Source: JAMWCX01 sp964352425 (lineage in GTDB: Bacteria > Omnitrophota > Gorgyraeia > 2-01-FULL-45-10). Taken from it: a stretch of 6,411 nt of DNA. The translations under genes and the position numbers were made by a program. The stretch lies in the NCBI GenBank assembly GCA_964352425.1, contig CAYGRZ010000065.1, positions 1-6,411 of the forward strand. The letters are read 5' to 3'. Shown one piece after another: positions 1-5,530 of the stretch (positions are counted from its first letter, which is position 1; each line of letters opens with the position of its first letter). Below the pieces are notes generated by a model. The model searched no databases. It was not told the origin of the DNA and saw only the letters and a list, made by a program, of their open reading frames with translations.

Positions 1-1151
1 CCGGCGGCGCTATTTCAAGAATGACGATATTCGCCCTCGGTATCATGCCGTATATTTCCGCGTCGATCATCATCCAGCTCCTCACGGCGGTCATACCGGC
101 CCTTGAGAAGCTCGCGAAGGAAGGCGAGGCGGGGCACAAGAAAATAACGCAGTATACGAGATACGGTACGATCGCGCTCTCGGTCATACAGTCGTTCTTT
201 ATAGCGCTGTGGCTCGAAAACATGAAGACGCCGGGCCTCGAGGGCATAATCCAGTTTCCCGGCTTGCCGTTCAGGATATTGACGGTGATCACGCTCACCA
301 GCGGCACCGCGTTCATCATGTGGCTGGGCGAACAGATCCAGGAGCACGGCATCGGCAACGGCATGTCGCTCATCATCACCGCCGGTATCGTTTCGAGGAT
401 CCCGACGGCTCTGTACCAGCTGTATGCGCTGTTCAGCCCGTTCGCGCCGGAGAAGGCGCAGCTCGACCCGTTCACGCTGATCCTGATGGTGGCGATGCTT
501 ATATTCGTCGTCGTCGCGGTCATCGTCGTGACGCAGGGACAGCGGAAGATCCCCGTCCAGTACGCGAAGCGCGTCGTCGGGCGCAAGATATACGGCGGGC
601 AGTCGACGTTCCTGCCGCTCAGGGTGAACCAGGCGGGCGTCATACCGATCATATTTGCGCAGAGCATCATCCTGTTCCCGGCGACGATAGCCGGTTTTAT
701 ACCGAGCAAGGGCTTCCAGTCCTTTGCCCAGATGCTGACACGCGGCGAATGGCTCTATAACGGTTTATATGCGATCCTGATCATGTTCTTCGCGTATTTT
801 TACACGGCTATCACCTTCAACCCGATCGACATATCGGATAACATGAAGAAATACGGCGGGTTCGTCCCGGGCATACGGCCCGGCCGGCAGACCGCCGAGT
901 ACCTCGATTTCATCATGACCAGGATAACGTTCCCCGGAGCGATATTCCTCGCGTTCATCGCGGTGCTGCCGAGCATCATCTCGGGCTGGCTGAAGATACC
1001 GTATCTGGTGGCAAGCTTCTTCGGCGGCACGGGGTTACTCATCATCGTCGGCGTCATGCTCGATACGATGAAACAGATAGAATCGCACCTGTTGATGAGA
1101 CATTACGAGGGCTTCATGAAGAAGGGTAAGCTGAAGTCCAGGATATCGTAA
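1..1151 (+). CDS. secY: Protein translocase subunit SecY, 5'-truncated by the window edge
   Basis: SecY is the pore-forming subunit of the SecYEG channel in the inner membrane, which passes unfolded proteins across or into the membrane. The frame is open from base 3 and gives 382 residues, starting GGAISRMTIFALGIMPYISA, which matches the TM2 region of SecY; TM1 and much of the plug region lie upstream of the window. The visible part holds several long hydrophobic segments, the cytosolic loop GQRKIPVQYAKR (about visible residues 179-190) and the C5 loop with FVPGIRPGRQTAEYL (about 287-301), whose Arg in GIRPG corresponds to the functionally critical Arg of the E. coli protein. The C-terminus (SHLLMRHYEGFMKKGKLKSR) is the usual short basic tail. 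The ATG at base 21 is an internal Met and not the start. Stop TAA is at 1149-1151, and adk follows after 11 bp. SecY between ribosomal genes and adk/map is the classic bacterial arrangement. Confidence 0.98.
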   Translation, partial: GGAISRMTIFALGIMPYISASIIIQLLTAVIPALEKLAKEGEAGHKKITQYTRYGTIALSVIQSFFIALWLENMKTPGLEGIIQFPGLPFRILTVITLTSGTAFIMWLGEQIQEHGIGNGMSLIITAGIVSRIPTALYQLYALFSPFAPEKAQLDPFTLILMVAMLIFVVVAVIVVTQGQRKIPVQYAKRVVGRKIYGGQSTFLPLRVNQAGVIPIIFAQSIILFPATIAGFIPSKGFQSFAQMLTRGEWLYNGLYAILIMFFAYFYTAITFNPIDISDNMKKYGGFVPGIRPGRQTAEYLDFIMTRITFPGAIFLAFIAVLPSIISGWLKIPYLVASFFGGTGLLIIVGVMLDTMKQIESHLLMRHYEGFMKKGKLKSRIS

Positions 1152-1162
1152 AGGATATATAC

Positions 1163-1819
1163 GTGAAACTGGTATTGTTAGGGCCGCCGGGGGCGGGAAA
1201 AGGCACGCAGAGCGTCGTTCTTTCTAAGAAATACAACCTTCCGCACATCTCGACGGGCGACATATTGAGGGAAGCGGTGAAGGCGGCTCTTCCGCTGGGG
1301 TTGAAGGCGAAGGAGTACATGGACGCCGGCGCGCTCGTCCCCGATGAAGTGGTGACGGGCATCGTCGCCGACAGGCTGCTCATGCCCGACACGAAAAACG
1401 GTTTCATCCTTGACGGTTTTCCGAGGACGCTGAAGCAGGCCGAGGACCTCGACAAAGCGCTTAAAAAGATGTCGTCCGGCATCGACATGGTCCTCTACTT
1501 CGCGACATCGACGGCGGTCGCGATCGAGCGGCTGACCGGCAGGAGGGTCTGCAAGTCCTGCGGCTTCAATTATCACATCAGGAATATTCCGCCCAGGAAA
1601 GAGGGCGTATGCGATACGTGCGGCGGCCCGCTCTTCCAGAGGCCCGATGACAACGAAGAGACGGTACGCACGCGCCTGAAGGTCTACGAAGACCGGACGA
1701 AGCCGCTGATAGATTTCTACATGAAGCAGGGGATCCTGAAGAGGGTCTCCGGCGACATGGGTGTCGACGAGCTGTTTAAGGTTCTTTCTAAGATATTCTC
1801 CGACGCTAAGCTTGCATGA
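1163..1819 (+). CDS. adk: Adenylate kinase, long-LID zinc form
   Basis: Cytosolic adenylate kinase interconverts ATP + AMP and 2 ADP, balancing the adenylate pool. The 218-residue length is normal for the long bacterial form. Visible motifs are the P-loop GPPGAGKGT (residues 7-15), the AMP-binding stretch STGDILREAV (30-39), DGFPRT (84-89), GRRVC at the LID entry (126-130), and RPDDNEETVRTRL (160-172), which contributes catalytic arginines. The LID domain carries two Cys pairs, C130-x2-C133 and C150-x2-C153, the structural zinc site found in Gram-positive and many other bacterial Adks but replaced in E. coli. The start is GTG, chosen because it gives the exact family N-terminus (MKLVLLGPPG). 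An AAGGA Shine-Dalgarno at 1151-1155 overlaps the secY stop with 7 nt spacing. The stop overlaps the map start (ATGA), implying translational coupling. Confidence 0.98.
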   Translation: MKLVLLGPPGAGKGTQSVVLSKKYNLPHISTGDILREAVKAALPLGLKAKEYMDAGALVPDEVVTGIVADRLLMPDTKNGFILDGFPRTLKQAEDLDKALKKMSSGIDMVLYFATSTAVAIERLTGRRVCKSCGFNYHIRNIPPRKEGVCDTCGGPLFQRPDDNEETVRTRLKVYEDRTKPLIDFYMKQGILKRVSGDMGVDELFKVLSKIFSDAKLA

Positions 1820-2559
1820 TAGCGTTACGAAACGATGAAGAGATAGCGGCGATCAGGAGCGCAGGCCGGATAGTCGCCTCGGCGCTCGCGCGGCTTAAGA
1901 AGCACATTAAGCCCGGCGTGCAGACCAAAGAGCTGGACGCGCTGGCCCGGCAGGAGATCCTGAAACACAACGGGTATCCGGCTTTCAAAGGCTACAAGGG
2001 TTTCCCGGCGAACATCTGCACGTCGATCAACGAGGTGGTCGTCCACGGGATACCGTCCGCGAGGCGCCTGAGGGACGGCGACATCGTATCGCTGGACGCC
2101 GGCGTGAAATTCAGGGACTATTTTGCCGACGGCGCGATCACGGTAGGCGTGGGCGTGGTCTCCGCAGCTGCCGAGAAGCTGATGCGGGTGACCGAGAAAG
2201 CCCTTCATATAGGCATAGCCAACGCGCTCCCGGGCAGGAGGCTAACGGATGTGTCCGCGGCCATCCAGGCGCACGTGGAGTCGAACGGGTTCAGCGTCGT
2301 GAGAGTATTCGTCGGGCACGGCATAGGCGTGAAAATACACGAGGAGCCCGAGATACCGAATTACAGGACATCGAGGCCCGGGCCGGTGCTGGAGCCGGGC
2401 ATGGTCCTGGCGATCGAGCCGATGGTCAACGCCGGGACGTACGATGTGGAGATCCTGGAGGACGGCTGGACGGCGGTTACAAAAGACAGGAAGCTCTCGG
2501 CCCACTTCGAGCATACGATAGTCATACGGGAAGGCGGAGCCGAGATATTGACGGAGTAA
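1816..2559 (+). CDS. map: Methionine aminopeptidase, type I
   Basis: Type I methionine aminopeptidase removes the initiator Met from nascent proteins when residue 2 is small, acting at the ribosome exit with a dinuclear metal centre. At 247 residues it is a standard short type Ia enzyme without an N-terminal zinc-finger extension. All five metal ligands can be placed: D94 (in SLDAG), D105 (in YFADGA), H168 (in GHGIG), E201 (in AIEPM) and E232 (in FEHT). The catalytic histidines H77 (VVVHGIP) and H175 (KIHEEP) are also present. The ATG start lies inside the adk stop (ATGA overlap of 4 bp), and there is only a weak Shine-Dalgarno upstream, so reinitiation after adk is the likely mode. This adk-map-infA neighbourhood is the common bacterial order. 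Nothing looks broken. Confidence 0.98.
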   Translation: MIALRNDEEIAAIRSAGRIVASALARLKKHIKPGVQTKELDALARQEILKHNGYPAFKGYKGFPANICTSINEVVVHGIPSARRLRDGDIVSLDAGVKFRDYFADGAITVGVGVVSAAAEKLMRVTEKALHIGIANALPGRRLTDVSAAIQAHVESNGFSVVRVFVGHGIGVKIHEEPEIPNYRTSRPGPVLEPGMVLAIEPMVNAGTYDVEILEDGWTAVTKDRKLSAHFEHTIVIREGGAEILTE

Positions 2560-2563
2560 GGAT

Positions 2564-2785
2564 ATGTGCCCAAAAGAAGAGGCGATCACAGTCGAAGGTA
2601 AAGTAGCCGAGACGCTGCCCAACGCGATGTTCAGGGTAGTGCTGCCGAACGGCCACAGGGTGTTGGCCCACGTCTCAGGCAAGATGAGGATGAATTTTAT
2701 AAGGATACTTCCCGGCGACAGCGTGACGCTGGAGCTTTCGCCCTATGACCTGACGCGCGGAAGGATAATCCGCAGAGAGAAATAA
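2564..2785 (+). CDS. infA: Translation initiation factor IF-1
   Basis: IF-1 is a single OB-fold (S1-like) protein that binds the A site of the 30S subunit during initiation and assists IF-2 and IF-3. At 73 residues it has the usual length, and nearly every conserved block is present: KEEAITVEGKV (4-14), TLPNAMFRV (17-25), NGHRVLAH (29-36), SGKMRMNFIRILPGD (38-52) and SPYDLTRGRI (58-67). The only oddity is the N-terminus, MCPKEE, where most bacteria have MAKEE, giving an unusual Cys at position 2. The ATG is preceded by GGAG at 2553-2556 (7 nt spacing), inside the last codons of map. A GTG two bases further on is out of frame. Only 4 bp separate it from map. After its stop a 10-codon mini-ORF begins 1 nt later (see 2787-2819). 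Confidence 0.97.
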   Translation: MCPKEEAITVEGKVAETLPNAMFRVVLPNGHRVLAHVSGKMRMNFIRILPGDSVTLELSPYDLTRGRIIRREK

Positions 2786-2786
2786 C

Positions 2787-2819
2787 ATGAACCCCGCACC
2801 TTCTGGGTGTGGGGAGTGA
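2787..2819 (+). CDS. Possible 10-codon leader peptide between infA and rpmJ
   Basis: ATG at 2787 begins one base after the infA stop and reads MNPAPSGCGE before TGA at 2817-2819. I do not recognise the peptide. It is of interest only for its position: the frame covers the whole left arm of the inverted repeat that pairs with the rpmJ ribosome-binding site, so a ribosome reinitiating here after infA would hold that arm open. There is no good Shine-Dalgarno of its own (only GAGAGAA at the end of infA). An ORF this short easily arises by chance, so its translation is speculative. Confidence 0.2.
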   Translation: MNPAPSGCGE

Positions 2820-2842
2820 ATAGAAGAGAGAAGGTGCGGGGT
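2791..2842 (+). promoter_or_regulatory. Long hairpin masking the rpmJ ribosome-binding site
   Basis: ACCCCGCACCTTCT at 2791-2804 is perfectly complementary to AGAAGGTGCGGGGT at 2829-2842, giving a 14-bp stem with a 24-nt loop. The right arm contains the rpmJ Shine-Dalgarno-like AAGGTG (2831-2836) and the first two bases of its GTG start, so folding should block L36 translation. The left arm can alternatively pair with GGTGTGGGG at 2806-2814 (9 bp, one G-U pair, 5-nt loop), which would release the start site. There is no T-tract, so it is not an intrinsic terminator. The structure is direct from sequence; the regulatory role is inference. Confidence 0.55.
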
Positions 2843-2954
2843 GAAAGTAAGATCGAGTATACGAAAAATATGTCCCAAGTGCAAGATAGTCCGCCGCAAA
2901 GGCTGTCTGATGGTCATATGCGCTAATCCGAAGCACAAGCAGAGGCAGGGGTAA
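2841..2954 (+). CDS. rpmJ: 50S ribosomal protein L36, zinc-ribbon form
   Basis: L36 is the smallest protein of the large ribosomal subunit, a zinc-ribbon that binds 23S rRNA. The 37-codon frame reads MKVRSSIRKICPKCKIVRRK and ends PKHKQRQG, which is the full family signature. The zinc ligands of the C+ form are intact: C11, C14, C27 and H32. The start is GTG at 2841-2843, preceded by AAGGTG (2831-2836) with a short 4-nt spacing. No alternative start gives the conserved MKVR N-terminus. Stop TAA is at 2952-2954. It sits between infA and rpsM, the standard position, separated from infA by 55 bp, an unusually long gap for this cluster. That gap contains an inverted repeat whose right arm includes the Shine-Dalgarno and start, suggesting control of its translation. 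Confidence 0.97.
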   Translation: MKVRSSIRKICPKCKIVRRKGCLMVICANPKHKQRQG

Positions 2955-2966
2955 GGCAAAAATTTC

Positions 2967-2972
2967 AGGAGG
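2967..2972 (+). promoter_or_regulatory. Consensus Shine-Dalgarno of rpsM
   Basis: AGGAGG lies 7 nt before a GTG and supports that GTG (2980) as the rpsM start. It is the strongest ribosome-binding site in the window. Confidence 0.85.
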
Positions 2973-2979
2973 TTTAACG

Positions 2980-3393
2980 GTGCCAAGAATAGTGGGTGTT
3001 GACATTCCGAAGGAAAAAAGGATCGAGATAGCGTTGATGTACATATACGGCATAGGCCGCGCCGTGTCCAACAAGATCCTGAAAGTGGCGAACATCAATC
3101 CGGACAAAAGGGCGAAGGACCTGACGGAAGAAGAGGTCGCAAGGCTCTCATCGATCATCCAGAAGGACTATAAGGTCGAAGGTGACCTGCGGCGCGAAAT
3201 ATCCGCGAATATCAAGAGGCTTATCGATATAGGCACATACAGGGGGTTCAGGCACAGGAGAGGGCTTCCGGTCAGGGGGCAGAGGACCAAGACCAACGCG
3301 AGGACCAGGAAGGGCCCGAGAAAGACGGTAGGCGTCGTGAGGGCGAAGGTGGAAAGAAAGCCGCCGATTGCAGGGGGCGGAGCAAAAAAATAA
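2980..3393 (+). CDS. rpsM: 30S ribosomal protein S13
   Basis: S13 lies in the head of the small subunit, contacts 16S rRNA and the large subunit (inter-subunit bridges), and its basic tail reaches the P-site tRNA. The 137 residues begin PRIVGVDIPKEKR after the start Met and include YIYGIGRA (21-28), DLTEEEV (47-53), and the conserved block DIGTYRGFRHRRGLPVRGQR followed by TKTNARTRKGPRKTV (83-117). The family usually ends shortly after this point, at about 118-126 residues. Here another 20 residues follow (GVVRAKVERKPPIAGGGAKK), a modest basic extension. The GTG start is supported by a consensus AGGAGG 7 nt upstream. rpsK follows after 11 bp. In E. coli this gene's leader is where S4 represses the alpha operon; no comparable pseudoknot is obvious in the 25 bp before rpsM here. 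Confidence 0.98.
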   Translation: MPRIVGVDIPKEKRIEIALMYIYGIGRAVSNKILKVANINPDKRAKDLTEEEVARLSSIIQKDYKVEGDLRREISANIKRLIDIGTYRGFRHRRGLPVRGQRTKTNARTRKGPRKTVGVVRAKVERKPPIAGGGAKK

Positions 3394-3404
3394 GGGACTG
3401 ATAC

Positions 3405-3803
3405 GTGGACGAAAAAAAACCGACTAAACCGAAGAAGAGTAAAAAGTTCGTAAGGGCCGCGTCGAGCGGCGTGGCCCACATACTTGCGTCGTTCAACAAC
3501 ACGATCGTCACGATCACCGACAGAGAAGGTAACACGATCGCGTGGGCTTCGACCGGAAGCTCGGGCTTTAAGGGTTCCAAGAAGTCGACCCCGTTCGCGG
3601 CCGGCATCGCGGCGGAGGGCGCGGCGAAGAAGGCGGCAGAGCGCGGCGTCAAAGAGGTCGAAGTGGTAGTGAAGGGGCCGGGGGCGGGCAGGGAGTCCGC
3701 CATACGGTCGTTACAGGCGGCGGGCCTGACTATACGGTCGATCAAGGACGTGACCCCCATACCGCATAACGGATGCCGTCCGGAGAAGCGGAGGAGAGTC
3801 TAA
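3405..3803 (+). CDS. rpsK: 30S ribosomal protein S11
   Basis: S11 is part of the small-subunit platform and contacts 16S rRNA and S18/S21 near the Shine-Dalgarno helix. The 132 residues contain a Lys-rich N-terminus (MDEKKPTKPKKSKKF), then GVAHILASFNNTIVTITD (22-39), AWASTGSSGFKGSKKSTPFAA (47-67), GPGAGRESAIRSLQAAGL (91-108) and the C-terminal DVTPIPHNGCRPEKRRRV (115-132). HNG at 121-123 is the site that forms isoaspartate in E. coli. The usual ending is RPPKRRRV; here the second Pro is Glu, a small departure. The start is GTG at 3405 with AAGGG (3392-3396) overlapping the rpsM stop, 8 nt upstream. The stop TAA shares its last A with the rpsD ATG, indicating coupled translation. Confidence 0.98.
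   Translation: MDEKKPTKPKKSKKFVRAASSGVAHILASFNNTIVTITDREGNTIAWASTGSSGFKGSKKSTPFAAGIAAEGAAKKAAERGVKEVEVVVKGPGAGRESAIRSLQAAGLTIRSIKDVTPIPHNGCRPEKRRRV
3790..3796 (+). promoter_or_regulatory. Shine-Dalgarno of rpsD, inside the end of rpsK
   Basis: GGAGGAG ends 6 nt before the ATG at 3803. It fixes the rpsD start there and argues against the upstream in-frame ATG at 3773, which would add ten non-conserved residues and overlap rpsK by 31 bp. Confidence 0.75.
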
Positions 3804-4435
3804 TGGCAAGAGATACAGGCCCATCGTGCAGGCTGTGCAGGAGAGAAGGCAACAAGCTCTTTTTGAAAGGTACCCGGTGCATGACCGAGAAGTGCGCGTA
3901 CAACCGCCGGTCGTTCGTGCCGGGCCAGCACGGCCAAACCCAGATGAGGAAGAAGGAGTCGAACTACGGCGTGCAGCTGAGAGAGAAGCAGAAGGTCAAG
4001 CGGATATACGGCGTACTCGAGCGCCAGTTCAGGCACTACTTCAGGATCGCTGAACGCTCGAAAGCAGTAACCGGCGTCATGCTGCTGCAGCTCCTGGAAC
4101 GAAGGCTCGATAACGTCATATTCAGGATGAACCTCGCGAATTCCCGGGCCGAGGCGAGACAGCTCGTCCAGCACGGCCTGATCTGCGTAAATAACAAGAG
4201 GCTGGACATACCGGCATATACCGTAAAGCTGGGCGAGGAAGTGTCGGTAAAGGTAAAAGAGAAGGCCGCGAAGGTCCTGAAGGAACGGTTCGAGTCGCTG
4301 AAGGACAGGCCGGTCCCGAAATGGCTCGAGGTCGATATCCAGGGCCTTAAAGCCAAGGTTACCGCAATGCCGACGAAGGAAGATGTCGGCTTCCCGATAC
4401 AGGAACAGCTGATAGTCGAGTTGTACTCGAAGTAA
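3803..4435 (+). CDS. rpsD: 30S ribosomal protein S4, zinc-binding form
   Basis: S4 is a primary 16S rRNA-binding protein that nucleates assembly of the 30S body; in enterobacteria it also represses its own operon. With the start at 3803 the protein has 210 residues. The N-terminus MARDTGPSCRLCRREG carries C9, C12, C26 and C31, the spacing of the zinc-binding (C+) S4 known from Thermus. Further blocks are SFVPGQHG (37-44), NYGVQLREKQKVKRIYGVLERQF (54-76), and the S4 RNA-binding domain from about 99 (ERRLDNVIFRMNLANSRAEARQLVQHGLI) to about 160. The C-terminus is the conserved PIQEQLIVELYSK. Its Shine-Dalgarno lies within rpsK, and it overlaps rpsK by one base (TAATG). A 98-bp structured spacer separates it from rpoA, the largest gap between genes in the window. 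Placement between rpsK and rpoA matches E. coli-type clusters. Confidence 0.98.
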   Translation: MARDTGPSCRLCRREGNKLFLKGTRCMTEKCAYNRRSFVPGQHGQTQMRKKESNYGVQLREKQKVKRIYGVLERQFRHYFRIAERSKAVTGVMLLQLLERRLDNVIFRMNLANSRAEARQLVQHGLICVNNKRLDIPAYTVKLGEEVSVKVKEKAAKVLKERFESLKDRPVPKWLEVDIQGLKAKVTAMPTKEDVGFPIQEQLIVELYSK

Positions 4436-4444
4436 TATTGAAAA

Positions 4445-4498
4445 GATCTCTCGGCCGCTACCTGCCGGAAGGCAGGCAGTTCGTCGCGGCCTCGAGAT
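4445..4498 (+). promoter_or_regulatory. Two-part GNRA-capped hairpin in the rpsD-rpoA spacer
   Basis: ATCTC (4446-4450) pairs with GAGAT (4494-4498), then after a 2x2 internal loop GGCCGC (4453-4458) pairs with GCGGCC (4486-4491). Inside sits CCTGCC (4461-4466) paired with GGCAGG (4471-4476), closed by a GGAA tetraloop of the GNRA type. The right side carries a 9-nt bulge (CAGTTCGTC). The pairing is direct from sequence. It could be a cis-acting RNA, for instance an r-protein binding site, an RNA-processing site, or a nested dispersed palindrome. I cannot tell which. It has no T-tract, so a terminator is unlikely. Confidence 0.5.
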
Positions 4499-4520
4499 TA
4501 AATTTGCTTCGCAAATTTAA
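4498..4520 (+). repeat. AT-rich 10-bp hairpin touching the rpoA Shine-Dalgarno
   Basis: TTAAATTTGC (4498-4507) and GCAAATTTAA (4511-4520) are perfect reverse complements around a TTC loop. The last two bases of the right arm are the first two of the rpoA AAGGAG (4519-4524), so the fold partly covers that ribosome-binding site. Its first base is also the last paired base of the preceding GNRA-capped stem, so the two stems abut or compete. It may act on rpoA translation or be a small mobile palindrome. Confidence 0.55.
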
Positions 4521-4524
4521 GGAG
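4519..4524 (+). promoter_or_regulatory. Shine-Dalgarno that fixes the rpoA start
   Basis: AAGGAG lies 9 nt before ATG 4534. This favours 4534 over the in-frame TTG at 4438 (32 extra non-homologous residues read through the hairpins) and over ATG 4546 (21 nt spacing). Confidence 0.8.
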
Positions 4525-4533
4525 ATACGATAC

Positions 4534-5529
4534 ATGGGTATAAGCATGAAGAATTTCGAAATGCCGAAGAAGCTCGTCCTGGATGAGGCGAGCTACACCC
4601 CGACGTACGGCAAGTTCGTGGCGGAGCCGTTCGAGAGGGGATACGGCATGACGGTAGGCAATTCCCTGCGCAGGGTGCTGATCTCGTCGATAGAGGGCAC
4701 GGCGGTGACATCGATCAAGATCGACGGTGTGCACCACGAGTTCTCTGCGATAAACGGCGTCCTGGAGGACGTGCCCCAGATCATCATGAACATCAAGAAG
4801 CTGATCCTGAAGTCGCACTTCAAAGTCCCGAAGCCGATGGTCATCGATGTCGATAAGAAGGGCGAGGTCACGGCGAAGGATATCGAGACGGACGAGACCG
4901 TTGAGATCGTGAACGGCGACCTGCACATCGCGACGCTCACGAAGAATGTCAAGTTCCGTATCGAGATGGAGGTCGCCCGCGGCAGGGGCTACGTGCCGGC
5001 GGAGCGCAACAAGAAGGAAGGGCAGTCGATAGGCGTGATTGCGGTCGATTCCATATTCACCCCCGTCAGGAAGGTCAATTTCTACGTTGAGAACACGCGC
5101 GTCGGCCAGATCACCGACTATGACAAGCTGATCCTCGAAGTGTGGACCAGCGGCGCGATCGACCCGAAAGAGACGCTGCTCTACGCGTCGAACATCCTGC
5201 AGAGGCATCTCGATATATTCGTCGGGTTCGGCAAGCTTCCGGAAGAGGAAGAGGTCCTCGAGGAGACGGAAGAGCAGAAGATGCTGAAAGAAAAACTGAA
5301 GATACCGATCTCGGAACTCGAGCTTTCGGTCAGAAGCTCCAACTGCCTGAGAGAGGCCAGGATAAAGACGATCGGGGACCTCGTCAAGAAGACGGAACTC
5401 GAGATGCTGAAGTACAGGAACTTCGGCAAGAAATCGCTTGCGGAGATGAATAAGATACTTGTGGAGATGGGGCTGTCGCTCGGGATGAAGTTCGAGGAAG
5501 AGCCTAAACAGAAGGAAGAAGCGGAGTAA
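4534..5529 (+). CDS. rpoA: DNA-directed RNA polymerase subunit alpha
   Basis: The alpha subunit dimerises to start RNA polymerase assembly, and its C-terminal domain binds UP elements and activators. From ATG 4534 it has 331 residues, close to the 329 of E. coli. The N-terminal domain includes EPFERGYGMTVGNSLRRVL (31-49), the conserved dimerisation and beta-contact region, then IDGVHHEFSAINGVLEDV (63-80), and ARGRGYVPAERNK (148-160). An acidic, probably flexible linker (EEEEVLEETEEQK, 237-249) leads to the C-terminal domain: LSVRSSNCLREARI (264-277) and FGKKSLAEMNKIL (297-309). Residues R267, N270, C271, G298, K300 and S301 align with the DNA-binding determinant R265, N268, C269, G296, K298 and S299 of E. 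coli, so UP-element binding should be retained. The upstream open extension to TTG 4438 is not homologous. rplQ follows after one base. Confidence 0.98.
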   Translation: MGISMKNFEMPKKLVLDEASYTPTYGKFVAEPFERGYGMTVGNSLRRVLISSIEGTAVTSIKIDGVHHEFSAINGVLEDVPQIIMNIKKLILKSHFKVPKPMVIDVDKKGEVTAKDIETDETVEIVNGDLHIATLTKNVKFRIEMEVARGRGYVPAERNKKEGQSIGVIAVDSIFTPVRKVNFYVENTRVGQITDYDKLILEVWTSGAIDPKETLLYASNILQRHLDIFVGFGKLPEEEEVLEETEEQKMLKEKLKIPISELELSVRSSNCLREARIKTIGDLVKKTELEMLKYRNFGKKSLAEMNKILVEMGLSLGMKFEEEPKQKEEAE

Positions 5530-5530
5530 T

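Noticed and set aside
2791..2842. Intrinsic terminator between infA and rpmJ
   Set aside because: The hairpin is strong but is followed by GAAAGTAAG, not a T-tract, and it lies inside a continuous operon.
3773..3802. Upstream ATG that would add ten residues to S4
   Set aside because: The S4 family starts MARDTGP/MARYxGP as at 3803, the extra residues are just rpsK read in another frame, and GGAGGAG is correctly spaced for 3803.
4504..4531. Possible internal promoter for rpoA (TTGCTT, 16 bp, TACGAT)
   Set aside because: The -10 match is poor, the predicted start would fall at or within the ATG, and the -35 is part of the palindrome.
4438..4533. In-frame TTG that would extend RpoA by 32 residues at its N-terminus
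   Set aside because: The added residues do not resemble alpha, the stretch consists of hairpins, and a good Shine-Dalgarno (AAGGAG) sits 9 nt before ATG 4534, which gives the normal family length.
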